NCBI GenBank assembly: GCA_007570785.1
Contig: ML664175.1
Span: 10,455,441 to 10,519,440, forward strand
Direction of reading: 5' to 3'
Length of the DNA stretch: 64,000 bases
From: Antilocapra americana
Taxonomy: Eukaryota; Chordata; Mammalia; Artiodactyla; Antilocapridae
A model generated the notes under the pieces. It was not told the DNA's origin, did no database searches, and saw only the letters and a program-made list of their open reading frames with translations. Of this stretch, positions 12,517 to 23,100 are shown piece by piece. Within the stretch, counting starts at the first letter, position 1; the number at the start of each line of letters is the position of its first letter. A program made the position numbers and the translations under genes.

Positions 12517-14185
12517 ATTCAGTTTAGTTCACTTGCTCAGTCATGTCTGACTTTGCGACCCCATGAACCACAGCACACCAGGCCTCCCTGTCCATCAGCA
12601 GCTCCCAGAGTCCACCCAAACCCATGTCCATTGAGTCAGTGATGCCATCCAACCATCTCATCCTCTGTCATACCCTTCTCCTGCCCTCACTCTTTCCCAG
12701 CATCAGAGTCTTTTCAAATAAGTCAGCTCTTCTCATGAGGTGGCCAGAGTATTGGAGTTTCAGCTTCAGCATCAATCCTTTCAGTAAATATTCAGGACTG
12801 ATTTCCTTTAGGATGGACTGGTTGGATCTCCTTGGGGTCCAAGGGACTCTCAAGAGTCTTCTCCAACACCACAGTTCAAAAGCATCAATACTTCGGTGCT
12901 CAGCTTTCTTTATAGTCCAACTCTCACATCAGTACATGACCACTGGAAAAACCATAGCCTTGACTAGATGGAACTTTGTTAACAAAATAATGTCTCTGCT
13001 TTTTAATATGCTGTCTAGGTTGGTCATAACTTTCCTTCCAAGGAGTTTCGTTTCATGGCTGCAGTCACTATCTGCAGTGATTTTGGAGCCCAGAAAAATA
13101 AAGTCAGACACTGTTTCCCCATCTATTTGCCATGAAATGATGGGACCGGATGCCATGATCTTAGTTTTCTGAATGTTGAGCTTTAAGCCAACTTTTTTAC
13201 ACTCTCCTCTTTCATTTTCATCAAGAGGCTCTTTAGTGCTTCTTCACTTTCTGCCATAAGGGTGGTGTCATCTGCATATCTGAAGTTATTGACATTTCTC
13301 CCAGCAATCTTGATTCCAGCTGTGCTTCCTCCATCCCAGCGTTTCTCATGATGTACTCTGCATAGAAGTTAAATAAGCAGGGTGACAATATACAGCCTTG
13401 ATGTACTCCTTTTCCTATTTGGAACCAGTCTGTTGTTCCATGTCCAGTTCTCACTGTTGCCTTCTGACTTGCATACAGATTTCTCAAGAGGCAGGTCAGG
13501 TGGTCTGGTATGCCCATCTCTTCCAGAATTTTCCACAATTTATTGTGATCCACACAGTCGAAGGCTTTGGCATAGTCAATAAAGCTGAAATAGATATTTT
13601 TCTGGAACTCTCTTGCTTTTTCGATGATCCAGAGGATGTTGGCAGTTTGATATCTGGTTTTTCTGCCTTTTCTAAAGCCAACTTGAACATCTGCAAGTTC
13701 ACAGTTCATGTATTGCTGAAGCCTGGCTTGGAGAATTTTAAGCATTACTTTACTAGCGTGTGAGATGAGTGCAATTGTGCGGTAGTTCAAGCATTCTTTG
13801 GCATTGCCTTTCTTTGGGACTGGAATGAAAACGGACCTTTTCCAGTCCTGTGGCCACTGCTTAGTTTTCTAAATTTGCTGGCATATTGAATGCAGCGCTT
13901 GCACAGCATAATCTTTCAGGATTTGAAATAGCTCAACTGGAATTCCATCACCTCCACTAGCTTTGCTCATAGTGATGCTTTTTAAAGCCCATTTGACTTC
14001 ACATTCCAGGATATCTGGCTCTAGGGGAGTGATCACACCATCGTGATTATCTGGGTCCTGAAGAACTTTTTTGTACAATTCTTCTGTGTATTCTTGCCAC
14101 CTCTTCTTAATATCTTCTGCTTCTGATAGGTCCCTACCATTTCTGTCCTTTATTGAGCCCATCTTTGCATGAACTGTTTGCTTGG
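12517..14185 (-). mobile_element. BovB (RTE-clade) LINE, 5'-truncated, antisense
   Basis: The reverse strand reads as BovB. The 3' end, near 12517 on the + strand, carries the sequence shared with Bov-A SINE tails ('acttgctcagtcatgtctga'). The rest runs through the C-terminal and reverse-transcriptase coding region to about 14185, where the element is truncated. BovB supplies the machinery thought to mobilise Bov-tA SINEs, whose tails match it. No clear target-site duplication was found. Confidence 0.93.
12668..14162 (-). pseudogene. BovB reverse-transcriptase ORF remnant, frameshifted
   Basis: Broken polyprotein on the minus strand. 13869-14162 gives a pre-RT segment (D-P-D-N-H-D-G-V-I-T-P-L-E). 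13233-13790 gives RT fingers and palm (K-A-F-D-C-V-D-H-N-K-L-W and G-V-H-Q-G-C-I-L-S-P). 12929-13156 and 12668-12853 give the C-terminal part (F-I-F-L-G-S-K-I-T-A-D and N-Q-S-I-L-K-E-I-S-P). The catalytic Y-A-D-D codons lie at 13267-13278 but in a different frame from 13233-13790, so a frameshift separates the two RT halves. Dead copy. Confidence 0.92.
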
Positions 14186-16487
14186 TATCTAATAAAAAAA
14201 AAAAGTAATGTATATACTTGGAACATAGTAAGTAGTAAATTGTAGCTGCATTTATTTTCAGAAAAGAAACCCATAAAAGGGAAAATTTGTTGAATCAATT
14301 CCTCCTTAGAATTCATGCTAATAATTTTTGTTTTCTGAAGTATCTAGAGTCTGTACTTTCTTCTTCCGTTTATTTTGTCATTGGTTAAACATCTTTATGG
14401 TCCTCTGAAGCATTTTTCAGATGGAGGGATGTTTGTTTGTTCTTATTTCTTGACTTGATGTTAGTATTTCCAAATAGAGATCCCTTTTTTTTTTTAATAT
14501 GCTGCAGAAAATGCAGAATCCTGAAATAAGAAAGACATGATACGCTTTCCAGGTTTTTATCACCAGGAAGTAAACACTTAGCCAGATTTCAGAATGCCTT
14601 TAGACCCAAATTATGATATTGTTCAATAGCATTTGAAAACATCTTTTAAACAACTTGTCATGCCCTGCTCAAAATGGCAAATCGTAATTCATTTTCAATG
14701 TAATTGGTGTTGATTTAAAAAGTCACAGCCTAAATTTAAGAAATATTTTTTATTTGGTAGAGATTTTTAGGACTTCAATTACTGTAACATCCTTGTTTAC
14801 TGATTTGGCAGGAAATACTCCATTTCTCCCTGATTTAGAGTTCCATGCATAGACTGATGACTATTTGTTTCTTGGTCAAATATACTAGTCTTTGTCCTCT
14901 GTCTGTAAGTATGTGTATATTAGTCAACAAAAGGTATAACAGTTTATCAAATAATTTCTTTGCTTTAATTTTTTTGAGAGTTGAACTCCAAAATGTATTT
15001 TATCTCCCCTGCCATTATGAAAAAAAGTTTTCTGATACTTCCCCCGTAAGAAACTTTATTGTTTCTTAGATAAATCAAAGTAACTTAAACACCACTTTTT
15101 CTTGCTTTGCTGTCGACAGTTATAGTGTTCTATAACTTTTGGACTGGTCATTGAATGTAGTTTAGGAAATGATGCCTTCCTTTCTCCCAAATTTTTATGG
15201 GAATTAATTTTGTTAGGAACGTTTTTTTTAAATCAATGTGGACATTTTGTCATTTTTAATACTGAATTTTCTATTTTAGGGACACCACTCGAGATGAATT
15301 GGAGATGTTCTGAGTTGTTTCTAAATCACACAGACCACTAAACATGTCTAAAGATCTATCATTCTCATGTACATACTAAATATAATTAGTAAAAATATTA
15401 AATAGATAAAGTCAGAATATTCTGAGTGGCTAAAGTCAGGAATTTTTCAATAGGAAAGAGAACAAATACAACTCTCTGGAGCTGATAGAAATTAATAACT
15501 TAGAAAATCACCGCTTCAAAGATTGGTGGTTAACTGAACCAGTAAGAAAAAGATCAAGGGTTAGAGAACTATAGAGAGATTGTTACCTCGAGTTTATCCA
15601 CAAAAATAGTGAGATGAGCAGCAAGTACTATACTTTCAAAGAGAATGTTCTCTGGAAGTCACTAGGAAGCTAAAGTAACAGTGTTTTTATAGACAGTTGA
15701 TTGAGTCCCAATTATCAAGAATCCTGGTGATTCCAGAATAAATAGTATTTACAGGCAGCACCAGCTTCAACTGAACTTCATAAAGTGAACACTCCAGTTT
15801 CTGAACTATTCTGAGTTGGAATAGCTGTTTGCTTAGCTCCTTTAGCTGACAATCCTGTAGGATACACAACTAGGTACTGAAGAGTCTTATTTCAGACTGT
15901 TAGATAATCTGTCTCTATTTGAAGGCTACTTCTATATAAAATTTTCAAGTGGCTGATTCTCTGACCTCATAGGTCCTTCTAGCAGAAAAATCTTAGTATC
16001 TAAAGCAAATGGTTCTATAATCCATTCCAAACTTATATTCAGTTTAGTCATTGAATGAAAGATTTTCTTCATACATTAGTGAGAAGAAATAGCCACTGTT
16101 TATACTGACAGTAACTACTGTTCACAACAGTGTCAGACTTGTATCAGTGTAGATAACGGGCTTTTAATCCATATTTCTAAAATGTTCATTTTTGCGACAA
16201 GCCAGCCCATATGATTTTAAGTGAAAAAAAAAAGAATTAAAATTTACCAGCTAGTGAGTCCTGTGATCCAGTTGTTTGTACTGTTGTGATGGTAGAGCCA
16301 CAGTGATATTTGTTGTTTTCTGACCTTTCTTTGTAAAGAAAGAACATTCTGAATTTCACCAGCTTGTGCAATTTATTGAACTACTTAGCTGCTATATTTT
16401 AGATCTTTGAGACTTTACAAACCAGATGTAGGATAGGATCCAGTGTGTGTGTGAGAGAGAGAGAGATTTGTATGGCTTTTAAAGTGT

Positions 16488-16688
16488 AAAGTATGAGTTG
16501 CTCAGTCATGTCAGACTCTTTATGACCTTATGAACTGGAGTCCTCCAGGCTCGTCTGTCCATGGGATTTTCCAGGCAAGAATACTAGAGTGGATTGCCAT
16601 TTCCTTCTCCAAAGGATCTTCCCAACCCAGGGTTGGAACCTGGATTTCCTATATTGCCCGCAGCTTCTTTACCATCTGAGCCACTTAA
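16488..16688 (-). mobile_element. Bov-tA SINE, antisense
   Basis: Reverse-oriented Bov-A tail ('gttgctcagtcatgtcagac') followed by 'ccatgggattttccaggcaa' and the inverted tRNA-like head. Confidence 0.92.
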
Positions 16689-16909
16689 AGGATGTGTGGT
16701 TGAATTCTATAAAAGCTTTTAGATTTTTAAGCCCACTGATGTGTCATTCAACAACATTCAAAAAACACCTAAAGTTTTTTTTTGTTTTGTCTTTTTACCT
16801 AATAAAATAGAGGATTATTCCTTCAAGTATAGGAAAGAAGGTATAAATTACGAAGCTCCAAATTTTATCACTGGAGATGTTTAGGGCTCTAGATTTTATT
16901 CTAAGTTAG

Positions 16910-17040
16910 GGAAGATATTTACATCCTAAGTAATTTGATGACATGAAATTTGCCATCACTAATATTCCCTTTGTTTAACTAGTGATGATTTTAGTTTGAA
17001 AAGTCATTTACTGTACTCCTATAGTCATTTCAAGGATTGT
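16910..17040 (+). repeat. 131-bp direct duplication, copy A
   Basis: Non-SINE sequence starting 'ggaagatatttacatcc' and ending 'tcaaggattgt', repeated at 18324-18454 with 129 of 131 bases identical by eye. Its 3' end abuts the CHR SINE inserted at 17043. Confidence 0.95.
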
Positions 17041-17042
17041 AG

Positions 17043-17342
17043 GACTTACCTGGTGGCGCAGTTGATGGGGATATACCTGCCCATGCAGGGGATATGGGTT
17101 TGACCCCTGGTCTGGCAAGATTCCACATGTTGAGGAGCAGCTGGATCCTGCACCATAGCTATTGAAGCTCACACGACTAGAACCCATGAGCCACAACTAC
17201 CGAACCTGTGTGCCACAACTACTGACGTTTGCGTGTTTAGAGCCTGTGTTCTGCAACAAGAGAAGCCAGCCCAGTAAAGCCCACACAAAGCATCGAAGAC
17301 CCAACACAGCAAAATAAGTGAATAAAAAAAATTTTTTTAATA
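17043..17342 (+). mobile_element. CHR-type SINE with target-site duplication
   Basis: Full-length-looking CHR SINE ('gacttacctggtggcgcag' head, 'gagccacaactaccgaacc' body, A-rich tail). It is flanked by a 16-bp duplication at 17027-17042 and 17343-17358 with one mismatch. Confidence 0.88.
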
Positions 17343-17494
17343 ATTTCAAGGAATGTAGTATATACTGTATAGATAAGTTCATAGTTAGACTTCTAAGAAT
17401 TTTAAAAACACTGCTAGCTCCAGGATAGTTTCTTATTCTCCACCCCCCACCCACACCACCCATGTGTTTGTATTCATTGAACAAATTTTAAATG

Positions 17495-17690
17495 GAATAT
17501 TTTTTTAAATTTTGACTGTGCTGAGTCTTCACTGGGGCAGTGTGGGCAGCTCTCTAATTGCAGAGTCCAGGCTTAGTTACCTCAAGACATGTGGGATCTT
17601 AGTTCCCTGATCAGGGATTGAATCCACATTCCCCCACTGGAAGGCAGATTCTTAACCATTGGACATCAGGAAGGTCCCTAAACAAATTTT
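17495..17690 (-). mobile_element. CHR-type SINE, antisense
   Basis: Inverted copy: 'ccctgatcagggattgaatc' and 'cttaaccattggacatcagg'. It faces the sense copy at 17043-17342 at a distance of about 150 bp. Confidence 0.85.
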
Positions 17691-17756
17691 AAAGGGTTAG
17701 CTCTTCAGAGTTTTGGGGTTTTTTAGTTACCTACGTTTAATTGAATATATAATCCA

Positions 17757-17925
17757 ATATGGGAGAAGGGGATGACAGAGAATGAGATGGTTGGATGGCA
17801 TCACTGACTCGATGGACATGAGTTTGAGCAAGCTCCGAGAGTTGGTGATGGACAGGGAAGCCTGGCGTGCTACAGTCCATGGGGTCACAAAGAATTGGAC
17901 ATGACTGAGTGTCTGAACTAAATGA
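17757..17925 (+). mobile_element. BovB 3' end / Bov-A fragment
   Basis: 'tggatggcatcactgactcg' through 'gtccatggggtcacaaagaa' and 'ggacatgactgagtg': the BovB 3' end in sense orientation. Confidence 0.9.
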
Positions 17926-18323
17926 CCCAATATATCTATAATATGGCAATGTTTATTAATTTTCAAAACTAGTTTGGTCCTAGAAGTTGTTTCCTGAAAA
18001 TTTGCACAACCAAAATTTAGAAAGTAAAACTTCACTTGTAAAATCAGGTGGTGAGCCATATTTGGCCACAACTATGATGTGTGAACTCCGGCATTAGACT
18101 TAAAGAACATAAGTTAAGTATATGCCTAGAGTAAATATATTCTTACCTTCGTAAATCTAGTTCCTATGAAAAGCAGACCCAAAGAGAAACAAAATAAATA
18201 AAATTAAGTATTTTTTTAGACATATACCGTGTTTTTTGTTTGCTTTTAGATCCATTACTTGGTACTCATTAGTCCCTTCATCATTTCCTTAAGTTCCTGG
18301 GCACATAGAAACTTTGCAGGACA

Positions 18324-18454
18324 GGAAGATATTTACATCCTAAGTAATTTGATGACATGAAATTTGCCATCACTAATATTCCCTTTGTTTAACTAGTGAT
18401 GATTTTAGTTTGAAAAGTCATTTACTGTACTCCTATAATAATTTCAAGGATTGT
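18324..18454 (+). repeat. 131-bp direct duplication, copy B
   Basis: Second copy of 16910-17040. The two differences are clustered near the 3' end ('cctataataattt' here versus 'cctatagtcattt' in copy A). Flanking sequence on either side is unrelated to that of copy A. Confidence 0.95.
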
Positions 18455-19013
18455 TGTACCTAACTAGGATAGTTGGAAGAACCTTCATATATAAAGTAAG
18501 TGCTATGATGTCATAATTTTTCTAGAATTTGATTGTCATTTTAGGTAATAACATACAGAATAGTTCATGGCATCAAAAATAAGTCCATGTAGAGATATAT
18601 TATTAAATGTTTATTTGAAAAGTTGAGTCCAAAGAGTTATTTAACTTTGATATAAACAACTCTACTACAATTTTTTCCTTGAATTTACATATACATGTAA
18701 GTCACCATATTTTTTATCCTGGTTCAACTTCCTCATAGAACCCAAAGCTAAAAAGGTAGTTCCTGGCAGCTTGAGAATCAGTTTGAACCCACATGTGCTT
18801 ATGAGACCGACTGCGTTCAAACGTGTCATGTCTCTCTCTAAACATACAAGCTACATTGAAAACTTGAGAATCTACTCAAATGACTAGAAAACTAACTTTT
18901 GTGTTGTTAACTTCTATAAATTCAGTGAATATTTATGGTTCTTATTTTGTTTTTTAGTTTTTTGATGGCTAGTGTTAATAAGAAATAATAATTAATAAGT
19001 AATAAAACTTAAG

Positions 19014-19190
19014 GCAGGAGGAGAAGGGGACCACAGAGGATTAGATGGTTGGATGACATCACTGACTTGATGGGCATGAGACTGAGCAATCTCCGGGAGT
19101 TGGTGATCGACAGGGAAGCCTGGCATGCTGCAGTCCGTGGAGTCGCAAAGAGTTGGACACGACTGAGCAACTGCAGTGAACTGAGTAAAG
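19014..19190 (+). mobile_element. BovB 3' end / Bov-A fragment
   Basis: 'gatggttggatgacatcact' through 'gagtcgcaaagagttggaca' and 'cgactgagcaactgcagtga'. Sense orientation. Confidence 0.9.
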
Positions 19191-19842
19191 CTCAAGTTTT
19201 CTGACTTAAAGTTGATAATTTTTTAAAGGTAAAGCTTGACATTATTTGAAATCAAGCTATCAATATCTTTTCAACATCACCAAAAGATACTTGTGAATTT
19301 TAAAAATCAGTCATCTGAATGAGAATTAGAAATTCATTGCTACTAGAGTGGAATGTGTTTAGTAAATCTCCACTGAGAGATTTAATTCATTCATTCAAGT
19401 GAATTTATTCTATTAAAGTTAGTGACTGTAGAGTGCTTCTTGTGAATTAAAAATTCTTCTAGGCTTAGATATTTAAGTAACAATAAACCATGGACCTCAT
19501 ACTCTGTCTTCAAGATGCTTATAGTCAAAAGATAACTTTGACCTTTGAAAATAAGCTAACTTTAAAATTTATTTCATTTGAGAAATTACTACCCTCTGGG
19601 AGTGTGGTGGGGTATCCAGGACATGCTTTTTGAATTAAATTAAGAGGATAAAAATAAATACTGTGAAGCAATTATTGTATGTTATCTATAACAGGGAACA
19701 TCATCTGTTAATGACTTTCTGCTCCAAGCTGTACCTTTCAGCTTCCTCCTACTCTGACTGTTCAGATCATCAAAAATAAGTTAACTTGCTTTTTTGGTAC
19801 AAAATCCTGTTCTATTTGTCCTATTTTTTTTCCTCATTTAGG

Positions 19843-20145
19843 GCTTCCACATAGCTCAGTTGGTAAAGAATCCGCCTGCCAAGCAGGAGACCCCCTGCTT
19901 GTTGGGAAGATCCCCTGGAGAAGGGATAGGCTACCCACTCCAATATTCTTGGGCTTTCCTTGTGGCTCAGCTGGTAAATGATCTGTCTGCAATGCAGGAG
20001 ACCTGGGCTTGATCCCTGGGTTGGGAAGATCCCCTGCAGAAGGGAAAGGCTATTCATTCCATTATTCTGGTCTGGAGAATTTGATGGACTGTATAGTCCA
20101 TCGGGTCGCAAAGAGTCAGACATGAGTGAGCAACTTTCACTTTCC
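19843..20145 (+). mobile_element. Bov-tA SINE with duplicated tRNA head
   Basis: Two tRNA-like heads in tandem ('ggtaaagaatccgcctgcc' near 19861, then 'gtaaatgatctgtctgcaat' near 19973), followed by one Bov-A tail ending 'agtcagacatgagtgagcaa'. This is a dimeric-head arrangement. Confidence 0.9.
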
Positions 20146-20493
20146 CTCAGTTGTGCATTTAACTCCTAGTTACACACAATAATAGAAGTAAATTTGTGTC
20201 CCAAATGGTAAAATTACCAGTAATTCAGCTATTAACTCTGCAGTGTGCAGGGACTGATGTAATTAACAGTGCATGATCATGATCTTCATATGACAGATGA
20301 CTATGGAAAACCATAATACAGGAAACCTTTCTCTAAAGGAAAAAAAGTTACAGTTTCATTGACATAAAACAGTTGTTATTTTCCCATACTAAAATTAGCT
20401 TCCAGAATGGTCATTTCTTACCACCTGTTGCTATCTTCATCATCCAAATCACTTTTATCTCTTTGCTGAATTAAGGAAGCATCTTCCAAAGTG

Positions 20494-20735
20494 GGGCTTC
20501 CCAGGTAGCTCAGTGGTGAAGAATTTACCTCCCAGTGTAGGAGGTGCAGGAGACTTGTGTTTGATCCTTGGGTCGGGGAGATCCCCTGGAGGAGGAAATG
20601 GAAATCCACTCCAGTATTCCTGCCTGGAGAGAAGCAAAAGAAAATTCCATCGACAGAGGAGCCTGGCAGGCTACAGTCCATGGGGTCGCAAAGAGTCAGA
20701 CAGGACTGAGCGACTGAGCAAGCACACACGCACTT
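20494..20735 (+). mobile_element. Bov-tA SINE
   Basis: 'gggcttcccaggtagctcag' head through 'gtcgcaaagagtcagacagg' and 'actgagcgactgagc' tail. Confidence 0.92.
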
Positions 20736-20819
20736 CCCTTTTGGCCTCCCAGTTTTCCTTAAATCATTTTTTTTTTTACCATAGGCCAATCCTTTTAACA
20801 TTTAAGTCAGATGATACCC

Positions 20820-21290
20820 TTCTGCTAAAAATTCTCCAGTAGCATCTCTTATCACTGTAAAACCAAAGTCCTTAAAATGGCTTTCAAGACCCTTGTTATC
20901 TGTTCCCTGCTGCCCCCCAGACTTCATCTTCCACTAATTTATCCCTCTAGCCTTCCCTCCCTTAGTACCTATATAGCTAGTTTCCTTGATACTTTTCTCT
21001 TTGATCACCTGTCAGTTTATCAGTGGAGAATCTTTCCTGACCATCTTGTATAAAATGGCAACATGCCCTGTATTCCCCTCTTTCCTTTCCTGCTATGTTT
21101 TTCTCTGAAACACTTACTGCCATCTGCTGTACTGTAGTTTGTTTATTCTTTATCAGTTTCACCCAGGATAATCTTGGTACTTAAATTGTTTCTTGTTTGA
21201 TCAGAATACTTACGCTGTTTATAGCTTTATCAGCAACTCCTAAGTGCATTATAGATGCTCAGTGAATATTTGTTGAATAAATAAACAAAC
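20820..21290 (+). repeat. LINE-2 3' fragment
   Basis: 'aagtccttaaaatggctttc', 'gaatctttcctgaccatct' and the 3' end 'atgctcagtgaatatttgtt' appear in L2 order. Ancient, diverged. Confidence 0.7.
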
Positions 21291-22954
21291 TCAGATGATT
21301 AGCAATACAGCCACAGTTCTTTCTTCCTGGATTATACTCATTTGACTCAGGAGGTATAGACAACATACTGGAAAATCTGAAGTTAACATATCCTTCAGAA
21401 GAACTAGATATATTTTAGCTATATACTATAAAATGTTTAACATACTTAGAGTTTGTAAAAGCTTTTCAGGGAGTGGTGGAAGAAAAAGCTCCAGTTTTTC
21501 GTTAGAAAGTTGGAAGTCTTTTGTGGCAAAGATCACTGAAATTCTTTGTGTTTACATAGATCTAGTCTTTCTCTCAGTTAGACACATCACAGCTAGGAAT
21601 ACCTGCATTTGGTTGTTCACGTGTGGTCTAAGCATTTAGCATTTAATAATTGTGACCCTGTATTCATATTACCTGTATTCCAATTTTAGTAATAGTAACA
21701 CAGTTAAAATTTTTTATATATTTCAGTCATTTCAGTCTGAAATAATCAGTGTTAGAGCAGTCCAGTGTTCCTCAAGATCACACAACTGTGAAGGCACTGT
21801 GGTCCCTCTACCTGCTTTTCACTCTCTATTCTCCTGTTATACCCTGTAAACTGTCCACCTTGCATATTCATTACAGTCACCTTTGTTTACAACACACAGA
21901 ACAGTCTCTGTTATGATCTACAATGTTCTCCAGCCAAAAGGCACAAAGAAGCAAATAACAGGCCCAAGTTCTTTATTAGAGAAAAGTGCCAAGGCCACAG
22001 CCTGCTTAGTTAAGATGGGCTTTCTTGAGTTACGGATTGACTCCTTAACTCTTTGTTGCTTGCTGAAATTATAACAAAGCCATCTCTGTAGAGGCTTACA
22101 TGTTTATTTGAAGAATATGGCCAAAAATCTTTAATTTTCTTGGTGATGCTGTAGTAAACAAAATGTCTGACCTATAGCTCAAACTGTACAGTATTAAGAA
22201 ATCAAAATTGTTATTGAGCTGATTAGATGACAGAGTTAGGTAGGAGTTGTTACCTGTTGGTAAGATGCCAGCTCTTCTTAATTGTTTTGCTTTGTTTTTA
22301 CAGTTTTTCCTAGACACTATGGAGCTATTTAAAAACATGTTAGTTTTAAATGAAAATATTACTAGACTTTGGAAATATATAAATCCCTTGTAAAGATAAT
22401 TTATTTGCAAGCGTATAAATGTTGTTAGAAGACAAAAAGGATGTGGATTCTTAGATTAGAATTGAGAAGTTGTAATTATGTTTTTTGATTTTCTTCCTTA
22501 TCAGCCTTTCATTTTATGTGAGTCTTTAGGTTTTTAACTGTGCCACTCAAAGGTATGATCATAAAAATACAATTTAAAATTGGTGTGTTAACACTAGGTG
22601 TCATCTATGCCAGTAAGTCTTAATCTGAGTTTTCAAAGTTAATAATAGAATATGTAAATCTTTTGAAAACCTAACGAATTGTGTAGCTTACTGAAATAAA
22701 TTATCTATGCTGTTGAAAACATTAGATTTCTTTCACTAAAATTCTTTCACCCCCACATGGCAGTGCTTCATTTTAATCAGAAGTTCTGAATGGAAGTTGC
22801 ATGTTTGTTTTTTAACAGGGAAAAATATTTATTATAACTCCATAAAAAAAAGTTTGGGAGAAAAAAATCTTTCAAAATAAGAATTCAGAGCTTTGGGGTG
22901 GAGTAGATAATAAAAGGTTTTATTGGTGGTGAAATGACTAGGAAATCTTTGGCC

Positions 22955-23100
22955 TAGTTTAATGCCTGAGTTTTCCAGAAATGGAAACTTAGACTCAGGG
23001 AAATTCAGCGACCTCGCCTATGCTCTCATGCCTCCTCAGATGCAGAGCTAAAGCCTAAGTCCCTGTCTTCTGACTCCCAGTCCAGTGCTCTTTTTCATCA
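22955..23100 (+). repeat. MIR fragment
   Basis: 'aatggaaacttagactcag' and 'ctgactcccagtccagtgct' match the MIR core and 3' part. Confidence 0.65.

Noticed and set aside
17043..20600. tRNA-like A/B-box sequences
   Set aside because: They belong to tRNA-derived SINE heads. No intact cloverleaf tRNA gene was found.
19821..20801. Several antisense and sense frames of 60-127 codons
   Set aside because: They are translations of Bov-tA SINEs. The recurring S-C-P-T-L-C-D and L-Q-G-I-F-P-T-Q-G motifs are typical SINE artefacts.
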